From Oscillospiraceae bacterium (lineage in GTDB: Bacteria; Bacillota; Clostridia; Oscillospirales; Acutalibacteraceae), in assembly GCA_031267335.1 (NCBI GenBank), contig JAIRZH010000114.1:1-13455 (forward strand): a stretch of DNA of 13,455 nt. The letters are read 5' to 3'. Below are positions 7,451 through 13,455 of this stretch, one piece after another. The first letter of the stretch is position 1, and each line of letters starts with the position of its first letter. Below the pieces are notes generated by a model. It did no database searches. It was given only the letters and a program-made list of their open reading frames with translations, and had not been told where the DNA came from. The position numbers were made by a program, and so were the translations under genes.

Positions 7451-7478
7451 TTGACAATTTTGTAATTATTGATATAAT
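7451..7478 (+). promoter_or_regulatory. Consensus sigma-70 promoter for P2
   Basis: TTGACA (7451-7456), 16 bases, then TATAAT (7473-7478): both hexamers match the consensus exactly. It is the strongest promoter in the window and points at P2, giving a 5' untranslated stretch of roughly 80-130 bases depending on the start. Expression of P2 is probably strong unless repressed. Confidence 0.8.
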
Positions 7479-7575
7479 TATTTATTAATAACTAATTTAG
7501 TTATATGAAAATACAATAAAAATTTTTTTAAAAATCGCCAGGATAAAAGTGACTTAGGTGTATTGTTGATGCCTC

Positions 7576-7581
7576 AAGGAG
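7576..7581 (+). promoter_or_regulatory. Strong ribosome-binding site with no normal in-frame start
   Basis: AAGGAG is the best Shine-Dalgarno sequence in the window, yet no ATG, GTG or TTG in the P2 frame lies at a usual distance. In frame, ACG (7592-7594) is 10 bases away. A TTG (7584-7586) two bases away and the ATG at 7569 lie in another frame, which ends at 7616. Either a rare start codon or a frameshift in the A6 run (7587-7592) is implied. Confidence 0.4.
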
Positions 7582-7612
7582 CTTTGAAAAAACGAAGTAT
7601 TCCAGTAGAGTT

Positions 7613-8914
7613 TTGAAAGAAATAAAAGAAGGTGTTAAAGAAGTGAAATCCATAAATGAAGATTTTTCAGCGGATTCTGAAAAAATAATAAAACTTGATT
7701 CAGAATTAAAATATGTGGTGCCAGCGAAAGGGGATAAAGTCGATTTTGATATTTTTGTTAAAGAATTAGATAATTTATTTGCCACTTGTAAAACGAGAAT
7801 ACGTTTTTTAGGTTGGGGGAAAGAAAGAAAGAAAAATCTGTTAAATAATTTTAATTTTAAATTTAAATTCGTTGCTAGTGATAAAACAACTAAACTTAAT
7901 AATAAAAAAAATTTTAAAGAAATTGCTGATTTTTTAGTTTTAGAAATAAAAAAAATTATGGAATATTATTCAAAATATTTTAATTCTTCAACTGAAAAGG
8001 AAAAAATTAATAAAAAAATTCAAAATATAAACAAATATATTGAAGAACAATTAGGTGAAGAAAAAAATTTAGTTAAAAAAATCGAAAATATTTCTGAAAG
8101 CTCAAGCCAAAGTACTTTTTTTGAAGACAAAATATATATTGAAATTTATAATAATTCTTTGAAAGCATACAATAGTTTAGTTGAAGAATTTAGAAAAAAA
8201 TTTAAGGAAAGAAAAGAAGAAATTAAATCTGACAGAGATAGTAAAATGCTAAAAATTAGAGTTAAAAAAATGTATTCTGTGGTTCTTGAATGTTCGATAA
8301 AAGTTAACGATATTTTGGAAGATTTCGAAGAAACTGATATATATAAAAAATATGGAAACGAAATTGCAGAAATACAATCACAAGTTAACAAATTTTGTAG
8401 TGAATTTAAAAAAGAATATACCAGAGCTAAAACATTTTTAGTTTATTCGAGCGTAAATGGATCAAATAATGAAACGATATTGGAAATAAAAAATTTTATT
8501 AATCAATTTAGAGACAAAATCTATTATTTTTATTCTTGTTGTTTGAAACTATATTTAGAAAGAGCAAGAATGGAAAGAGCTAGGAATTTAATTGCAGAAA
8601 CCAAAAACGTTGGTTATTATAAAAAATTAATCGAAGATTTCGAAATTGGCAAAAATTCTATAAATAATAAATTGTCTGGAAAAATGATTATGCATGATTT
8701 AGAAGAAAAAAGTTTAAAAGAAATTAATGCATTAAGAGAAATGTCACGCGAATTTGAATTATTGCTAAAATATCCTTCGGGCGCTCGAACTATGTATAGA
8801 AAATGGAGAATGTTTTTAAAAATTGTCGCTATGAAATATATGCCATTAATGTCACAGTTTGCGATGATATTAGGAATGATGACTGCCCCAAAAACTTCAG
8901 CAGTTAATAAATAG
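7613..8914 (+). CDS. P2: large helical Lys/Glu-rich protein of unknown function
   Basis: Unrecognised; 433 residues from TTG 7613. It is almost wholly helical and rich in Lys, Glu, Asn and Ile, with likely coiled coils at about 109-160 and 185-265. The C-terminus is unexpected: KWRMFLKIVAMKYMPLMSQF, then a hydrophobic run to GMM, then APKTSAVNK and the stop. That looks like a signal peptide at the wrong end, and FLKIVA recalls FLKILA in P3; it could be a tail anchor. There is no N-terminal signal. The start is uncertain: TTG 7613 has a poor site only 2 bases away; ACG 7592 has AAGGAG; ATG 7569 has AGGTG but needs one extra A in the A6 run. The frame is open back to 7559. It is driven by a consensus promoter and followed after 7 bases by a MITE-like element. 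Base use is like P1 and P3. Confidence 0.65.
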   Translation: MKEIKEGVKEVKSINEDFSADSEKIIKLDSELKYVVPAKGDKVDFDIFVKELDNLFATCKTRIRFLGWGKERKKNLLNNFNFKFKFVASDKTTKLNNKKNFKEIADFLVLEIKKIMEYYSKYFNSSTEKEKINKKIQNINKYIEEQLGEEKNLVKKIENISESSSQSTFFEDKIYIEIYNNSLKAYNSLVEEFRKKFKERKEEIKSDRDSKMLKIRVKKMYSVVLECSIKVNDILEDFEETDIYKKYGNEIAEIQSQVNKFCSEFKKEYTRAKTFLVYSSVNGSNNETILEIKNFINQFRDKIYYFYSCCLKLYLERARMERARNLIAETKNVGYYKKLIEDFEIGKNSINNKLSGKMIMHDLEEKSLKEINALREMSREFELLLKYPSGARTMYRKWRMFLKIVAMKYMPLMSQFAMILGMMTAPKTSAVNK

Positions 8915-8921
8915 GCTCTAA

Positions 8922-9081
8922 GAGCCTGTCTGATATCTTTTTAGCAGCACATATTTAACTAAAATTTTTAAAATTCTGTATTGCTCGTCAGTTAAATACA
9001 TCAGTATTTGCCTTCCTCGTGTTTTGAATTTTAAAAATTTTATCGTTAAATCTGTATTGCTTAGAAATATTAGACAGGCTT
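8922..9081. mobile_element. 160-bp MITE-like element with long imperfect terminal inverted repeats
   Basis: The left end GAGCCTGTCTGATAT and the right end, read inward on the other strand, AAGCCTGTCTAATAT match at 13 of 15 bases. Similarity resumes inside, with ATTTAAC then AAAATTTTTAAAATTC in both arms, so about 55 bases of each arm are related and the element could fold back on itself. TAA flanks both sides (8919-8921 and 9082-9084), consistent with a 3-bp target duplication. Inside, on the minus strand, a short frame reads MYLTDEQYRILKILV, like the 'LTDEQW' opening of IS5-family transposases. It is thus probably an internally deleted, non-autonomous derivative. It inserted just after the P2 stop codon. 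Confidence 0.7.
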
Positions 9082-9178
9082 TAAAGACATATACCATATT
9101 GATTTTTAATTTTTTTAATATCAAAATGTTTAAAGTTAGTAAAAATTTTTAGTTAGGTTAAAGTTAAATATTTTTTAC

Positions 9179-9182
9179 GGAG
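9179..9182 (+). promoter_or_regulatory. Ribosome-binding site supporting an ATT start for the nucleotidase
   Basis: GGAG ends 9 bases before an in-frame ATT at 9192-9194. No ATG, GTG or TTG occurs in frame until TTG 9237, which lacks a ribosome site and lies inside the signal peptide core. Confidence 0.55.
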
Positions 9183-9191
9183 TGTTTTAAA

Positions 9192-11432
9192 ATTAAAAAA
9201 AATCAATTTAAGGTATTTTTTTGTCTTTTTACTTATTTGACGTTTATTTTCTGTTTTTTTAATTCTTGTTTTTCGGTAGAATCACAAACTAAGATAGTTA
9301 TTTATCACACAAATGACATACATGGCCAAATTGAAAGTATTTGGTCGAGCGGCATTTTAAAGAATATAGGTTTTGACATACTTAAAAACATAAAGGGAAG
9401 TACTCCGAATTCTATTTTAGTTGATGCCGGGGATATAAGCCAAGGTTCGATTTTTGATAAATTAAAAAACGATAATCCTATAGTTGAAATGATGAATTTA
9501 GTTGGCTATGACCTCATGGTGCCCGGCAACCATGATTTTGATCTAGGAAAAGATAAATTTAAAAAAATGAATGAAAAAGCGAATTTTCCAATAATATCAG
9601 CAAATATAAAATTAATGAATTCAAAAGATTTTTTATATAGTAACTTTATAAAAGAAGTAGCTGGCAAAAAAATAGCATTTTTCGGAATTACAACTAGTGA
9701 AACTAAAAAAACAACTATTCCGGAAAATACAGATGGGCTTATTTTTTTAGATGAAATAGAAGTTTCTAAAAAACAATTCGAAAACCTTAAAAAACAAAAT
9801 GTTGATGCAATTATAGCTATTACGCATTTAGGGAATGATCCTTCGACTAATCATAAAAGTCGTGAAATAGCTCAAAAGTTGCCTGGCCTTACTGCTATCA
9901 TAGATGGGCATAGTCATAGTAATATTGTCGAAAAAGTCAATGGAGTAACTATTGCCCAAACCGGTTGTTCGTCAAAAAATTTAGGTAAAATAGAGTTAAT
10001 TTTCGAAAATAATAAATTAGCTAAAATCGAATCTATTATAATTCCAGCATCCGAAATAGGAAAAACTTTTATTTCAGACAACAAAATTGTACGTAAATAT
10101 CGGCAATTTTATGAAAAAATTTCAGATTTTGCCGAAAAAGTTATTGGAAAAACCGATAATATAATTTTTGGCGGTACATATGAGAATCAAAATGTTAGTC
10201 GAATGTTTGAATGTCCTATGGGGGATTTAATATGTGACGCAATGCTTTTTAATGGCAAAAATAAATTAAAATTGCAAGAAGAATTTAAAGATATCCCTGT
10301 AATCGCATTCGAAAACGGAGGCGCTATAAGAGGAACTATTAATTTTGGATATATTAAAATGTCAGATATAATTTCTGTTTTGCCACAAAATAATAAAATA
10401 ACAGCTCAAATAATAACCCCGAAAATTTTATATGAAGTTTTCGAACGTGGTGTTGGAAAAATGACGATATCTTCAGATTTAAATGAAAGTTTTAACGGGG
10501 TTTTTGGTGGATTCCCACATATTTCAGGCGCAAAAATAAATTTTGATATTTCGAATTCTGCTTATAATTACATAAATAATTCAGGTGGTTCGCGTGTGAA
10601 ATCAGTTTATATTACTGATTCTAACGAAAAAGAAATAAATATTCTTGACCGAAAAGACGATAAAACCAAATTAATTTTATTGTGCAATGATTATACTATT
10701 CATGAATTTCCTTCGATTTCGCAAAAAGAAATAATTAAAAAAGGAGATTTTCTTTCAGATATTTTAGCTGAATATATCCAGCATCTTACATTTGAAAACG
10801 GAGGAAGTTTTAGTTATCCGATAACAAAAAATAGAGTGAATCTTATAAATAAATTTAAAAACGACAACTTTGATGCTGAAATTACTGTTTGCGATGAATC
10901 TGGAAATTTATCCAATTCTGAAATAAATGTTTGTATCGATAATCAAAAACATGAATGGCGTAAAACAGATCAAAACGGTAAGATAACAATTCAATTAAAA
11001 TCAGGATCTCATAGAATAACTTTAAAACATGGAGATTTAATATCTGAAATTTTGCTTTCGAATATTTCTGATTTAAAAACCGGATTCGCATTTTTAGATA
11101 ATAAATCCAGTTTTGATTTTAAAAGTGTTTCAAATATAATTAAGCAAATTCCTTATAAAATTTTATTTGATCATGAGAATTTAATTAAATTTGCAAGAAA
11201 ATCTTATAATTCGCTTAATGATAAAACTAAAGCTCAAGTTTTTAATTATAGTAAACTAGTTAATGCCGAAAATGAAGTTTCGAAATTTAAAGAAAATTAT
11301 TTTGAATATATTTTCAAAAATGATCATCATGTTATTTTTATTAATCTTATAATAATTTTAATTTCAATTGCTGCATTTTTAATAATAAAAATATCTAAAA
11401 ATAAAGAGCTTTCAAAAAGTCTAAATAATTAA
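9192..11432 (+). CDS. Secreted, membrane-anchored 5'-nucleotidase (UshA/CpdB family)
   Basis: A 746-residue protein from ATT 9192, or 731 from TTG 9237. The ATT start gives a proper signal peptide: MKKNQFK, a hydrophobic core, then NSCFS. Numbering from TTG 9237, the metallophosphatase domain has DIHG (Asp27, His29), GDIS (Asp66), GNHD (98-100), THLG (His197) and GHSH (His225, His227), so both metal sites are complete. The substrate-binding C domain has FENGGAIRG (358-366). Residues about 545-620 look like a beta-sandwich (CarboxypepD_reg-like), about 632-682 form a helical module (ARKSYNSLNDKTKAQV) seen in clostridial surface proteins, and 699-717 is a membrane anchor followed by Lys. Known family members hydrolyse extracellular nucleotides or cyclic nucleotides to nucleosides and phosphate, here probably for scavenging from a host. 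It is monocistronic. Confidence 0.9.
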   Translation: MKKNQFKVFFCLFTYLTFIFCFFNSCFSVESQTKIVIYHTNDIHGQIESIWSSGILKNIGFDILKNIKGSTPNSILVDAGDISQGSIFDKLKNDNPIVEMMNLVGYDLMVPGNHDFDLGKDKFKKMNEKANFPIISANIKLMNSKDFLYSNFIKEVAGKKIAFFGITTSETKKTTIPENTDGLIFLDEIEVSKKQFENLKKQNVDAIIAITHLGNDPSTNHKSREIAQKLPGLTAIIDGHSHSNIVEKVNGVTIAQTGCSSKNLGKIELIFENNKLAKIESIIIPASEIGKTFISDNKIVRKYRQFYEKISDFAEKVIGKTDNIIFGGTYENQNVSRMFECPMGDLICDAMLFNGKNKLKLQEEFKDIPVIAFENGGAIRGTINFGYIKMSDIISVLPQNNKITAQIITPKILYEVFERGVGKMTISSDLNESFNGVFGGFPHISGAKINFDISNSAYNYINNSGGSRVKSVYITDSNEKEINILDRKDDKTKLILLCNDYTIHEFPSISQKEIIKKGDFLSDILAEYIQHLTFENGGSFSYPITKNRVNLINKFKNDNFDAEITVCDESGNLSNSEINVCIDNQKHEWRKTDQNGKITIQLKSGSHRITLKHGDLISEILLSNISDLKTGFAFLDNKSSFDFKSVSNIIKQIPYKILFDHENLIKFARKSYNSLNDKTKAQVFNYSKLVNAENEVSKFKENYFEYIFKNDHHVIFINLIIILISIAAFLIIKISKNKELSKSLNN

Positions 11433-11623
11433 TCTATATAAAGTTTAAATTAAAAATCTTTAGAATTTGTATTCAGCAAAATTAAAATATAAATTTTTAG
11501 ATAATTTTTGATGTCTAATTTCGGCGGTGCAATAAATTGTTTGATTAAAATTTCTTGTTAGAGCTCGTTCTCATTATTTAAAATGACAAAATTTCGAATA
11601 ATTTTTGGTTTGAACAAGGAAAA

Positions 11624-11655
11624 TTTTTTCACAATACTGACGTATTGTGAAAAAA
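11624..11655. repeat. Perfect 14-bp inverted repeat with a TGAC loop
   Basis: The arm TTTTTTCACAATAC (11624-11637) and its exact complement GTATTGTGAAAAAA (11642-11655) flank a 4-base loop. The T run precedes and the A run follows the core on either strand, so it is not a normal intrinsic terminator in either direction. The CACAATAC/GTATTGTG core could be a dimeric repressor site or an RNA hairpin. It lies about 85 bases before the P3 promoter. Confidence 0.6.
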
Positions 11656-11739
11656 ATTAACGTATCTTTTCTTTTCTATGTTGTGCTTTTAATTCTTGGC
11701 ATTCTAATTTTGTTAGAAAATTTGTTTTTTCATAGTCTA

Positions 11740-11768
11740 TTGACTTTACACTATTTATTTCATAAATT
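11740..11768 (+). promoter_or_regulatory. Likely sigma-70 promoter for P3
   Basis: TTGACT (11740-11745), 17 bases, then TAAATT (11763-11768), about 85 bases before the P3 start. One mismatch in the -35 and two in the -10. Confidence 0.55.
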
Positions 11769-11853
11769 CGATCGTTATAGGTATGTTGGATAAGTTCTTA
11801 AGTTAAAAACAAATTTTTAGACAATATTTTGTAAATGTTTTGAAGGAATTTCG

Positions 11854-13341
11854 GTGAATATTAAACTTTTTTTAGATAAGGTTTTAGCTAAAATCAAAAA
11901 TCCTGAAATAACCATATTGGATCAGAGTAATATTACAGTCAACCAAATAATAAATCGAGCAAAAAATATTTTTAAAATCCGGAATTTATTTAAAGTTAAG
12001 AAATTTTTTTTAAAAATTCTTGCTGTTAATTTAGCGGTTTTATTTATGGCTAGCATTATTCGAGTAGACACTACGGGAATGATTGTAGAAACCAACAATG
12101 ATAGTAAAGAAAAAGTCTCGGCCGAAGATTTTGAAGAAAAAATCAAAATATTTAGTAAACAAATCGAATTTAGAGAACAAATCGAATCAGCCGCTGAAAA
12201 TATCGAAAAAATTAAACGTATAATTGAATCAAATTCAGAATTGTTACCGGATTTTAATGATTATTTAAAAAATATAAAACTAGTGGTTTTATTGGAAAAT
12301 TTTGATATTAATCGAATAGATGTTCTAAAAAATAATATTTTAAAAATTTTATTAATTTTAGAAGGAATTTTTAATCGTTTTAAACAAGAAATAGAATATC
12401 GGGAATGTCGTTATGGTTTAGAACACTTATTAGAGAACTTTTCGAATTATTCTTATAATGAATCCAAAAAAATTATTTATTTTCTTCTAGCACAAGTAGA
12501 AGCTATAATTAAAAATTTGATATCCGAATTTAAAGAAGCGAAAAATTTAGAAGAATTTTTTAGTTTGCTTAGTTGTCTCGAATTTAATTATTTTTATTTA
12601 ATCTTTTATCAGATAATTGCAAAGCTTAACGAAGCCGAAGAAGAAGCCTTGATCAAAGATTTTAATGAAATAATCGAAAAATCCAGAAAAGCCGAAGAAA
12701 ACAAAACCGAAGAAGCTAAAAAAGCTGAAAAAGAAGAAAGAATTAAAAAAATCGAAGAAACTAATAAATGCATTGAAGAAGCTGATGCAGAAATCGAAAA
12801 AATCAATAAAGAAATCAAAGAAGCCCAAGAAAGAATCGAAAAATCCAATAAAAAAGTTGATATAATTAAAGAAAACGGAGAAAAAAATACGATTAAAGAA
12901 TTAAATAAAATCAAACAAGCTTTAAAGAAAATTAAAGAAATTTTTTCCATGTATAATGAAAAAATTTCAAATTCTTCTATAAAATACGGAATTTTTAATT
13001 TAATAGAAAATAAAAAAAATTTTAATCTTAATAACAAAATTTTTGATTTCAATGAAAATAGAAAAAATTTTAATCTTAATAAAATTAAAGTTATAAAAAT
13101 CTTATCAGATTATCATTGTTTTTTAACTTATATATCAGAAAATTTTTGTATTTTAGAAGCTGTTGATAACAAATTATTAGAAGAATTAAATCATAAGGAA
13201 CCATTCAGACGATTTTATATGATTTCTAAACAAATATTTGAAGCGATAATTCAAAATATGTGTTTATTTTTAGACGATACTATGGAAATTCGCTTGCTTA
13301 ATAAAATTTATTTTATTCCTAATTGCAATTATGATGAATAG
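11854..13341 (+). CDS. P3: exported coiled-coil protein sharing its leader motif with P1
   Basis: Unrecognised; 495 residues. It starts at GTG 11854, 6 bases after AAGGA (11843-11847). Residues 1-50 are a basic leader, and 51-69 a hydrophobic segment, KKFFLKILAVNLAVLFMASI, that could be an uncleaved anchor or a signal with a long n-region. The motif KILAVNLAVL matches KVFAVSLAVL of P1. The body is helical: 95-256, a strongly charged Glu/Lys coiled coil at about 257-345 (EENKTEEAKKAEKEERIKKI), and 355-495. The parts before and after the coiled coil look like diverged copies (RYGLEHLLENFSNYSYNESK against KYGIFNLIENKKNF...NLNK). Residues 384-395 and 400-411 are a further short repeat. It has its own promoter and no co-transcribed neighbour. 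Possible surface or secreted host-interaction protein; no enzymatic motif seen. Confidence 0.7.
   Translation: MNIKLFLDKVLAKIKNPEITILDQSNITVNQIINRAKNIFKIRNLFKVKKFFLKILAVNLAVLFMASIIRVDTTGMIVETNNDSKEKVSAEDFEEKIKIFSKQIEFREQIESAAENIEKIKRIIESNSELLPDFNDYLKNIKLVVLLENFDINRIDVLKNNILKILLILEGIFNRFKQEIEYRECRYGLEHLLENFSNYSYNESKKIIYFLLAQVEAIIKNLISEFKEAKNLEEFFSLLSCLEFNYFYLIFYQIIAKLNEAEEEALIKDFNEIIEKSRKAEENKTEEAKKAEKEERIKKIEETNKCIEEADAEIEKINKEIKEAQERIEKSNKKVDIIKENGEKNTIKELNKIKQALKKIKEIFSMYNEKISNSSIKYGIFNLIENKKNFNLNNKIFDFNENRKNFNLNKIKVIKILSDYHCFLTYISENFCILEAVDNKLLEELNHKEPFRRFYMISKQIFEAIIQNMCLFLDDTMEIRLLNKIYFIPNCNYDE
13006..13082 (+). repeat. Short direct repeat in P3, period 48 bp
   Basis: A 29-bp segment at 13006-13034 recurs nearly identically at 13054-13082, in the same frame, 48 bases apart. 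It encodes ENKKNFNLN and ENRKNFNLN. The in-frame spacing suggests duplication by recombination or slippage within the gene. Confidence 0.65.
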
Positions 13342-13455
13342 ACTTGTTCATGAATAGAAATCAGAACAAAACAACACATAACGTCATAACTTTAAATGAA
13401 GTTTAAATGCAAATTCCAAATTCCGCAAGCAACCCGAAATAAGGTATCATCAATA
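13342..13455. other. Right-edge noncoding tail, nothing recognised
   Basis: After the P3 stop codon (TAG 13339-13341) the remaining bases hold no supported gene, and no hairpin with a T tract. TTTAAATG occurs twice (13391-13398 and 13402-13409), too short to interpret. Confidence 0.4.

Larger units (their letters stand above)
11433..11853. other. 421-bp intergenic region with a palindrome and a promoter, no gene seen
   Basis: The region between the nucleotidase and P3 contains stop codons in all frames and no RNA gene that I can recognise. It holds the palindrome at 11624-11655 and the P3 promoter at 11740-11768, listed separately. No classical terminator was found for the nucleotidase transcript. 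Confidence 0.5.

Noticed and set aside
8914..8926. GGCTC-TAA-GAGCC hairpin as the P2 terminator
   Set aside because: Five bp formed by chance at the MITE edge, with no T tract.
12598..13052. Long minus-strand frames opposite P3
   Set aside because: Their Phe/Ser-rich composition is the mirror of Glu/Lys/Asn-rich plus-strand coding; P3 has the promoter and ribosome site.
1..13455. tRNA, rRNA, CRISPR array or riboswitch
   Set aside because: Both strands of the gaps were read and no cloverleaf, regularly spaced repeat or recognisable riboswitch core was found.

Overview
The window is very AT-rich. Its conserved genes (an ftsE-ftsX-M23 hydrolase cluster behind a PucR/CdaR-type regulator, an OGG1-type glycosylase, and a secreted 5'-nucleotidase with a C-terminal anchor) point to a low-GC Gram-positive of the Clostridia. 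Homopolymer-interrupted genes, decayed insertion sequences, very relaxed start codons and large unknown exported proteins suggest a host-associated bacterium with a decaying genome, possibly an endosymbiont. The lineage is an inference from gene content; no rRNA or tRNA is present to confirm it.

Layout. Positions 1-244 (-) hold the 5' end of a secreted GH3-like glycosidase. Positions 250-600 are a divergent intergenic region with a short decayed reading frame. Positions 600-1878 (+) hold an unknown exported protein (here P1), split by an A9G9 tract and carrying two perfect 33-bp repeats; its C-terminal half resembles the His box of eukaryotic ubiquitin-specific proteases. Positions 1875-2285 hold a GC-rich palindromic element and a frameshifted IS5-like transposase remnant. 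Next comes the glycosylase (2286-3107, -), a 309-bp gap, and then the divisome cluster on the minus strand: PucR-like regulator (7272-6190), ftsE, ftsX and the EnvC/PcsB-like hydrolase (ending at 3417), with spacings of 23 bp, 12 bp and a 7-bp overlap. A divergent consensus sigma-70 promoter at 7451-7478 drives a second unknown helical protein (P2, about 7613-8914), followed by a 160-bp MITE-like element (8922-9081). A membrane-anchored 5'-nucleotidase (9192-11432) appears to start at ATT. After a 421-bp gap with a perfect palindrome and a promoter comes a third unknown protein (P3, 11854-13341), with a central coiled coil.

How the genes fit together. FtsEX and the M23 protein form the ATP-driven switch that activates septal peptidoglycan cleavage. 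The glycosidase would trim cell-wall or other amino-sugar glycans, and the nucleotidase would release nucleosides outside the cell for uptake. P1 and P3 share a long N-terminal leader ending in a conserved hydrophobic motif, K-[VI]-[FL]-A-V-[SN]-L-A-V-L, followed by unrelated mature regions. This is the pattern of an exported effector or surface-protein family with a common targeting segment. The P1 homopolymer tract could make it phase-variable. This family is the best candidate in the window for something undescribed.
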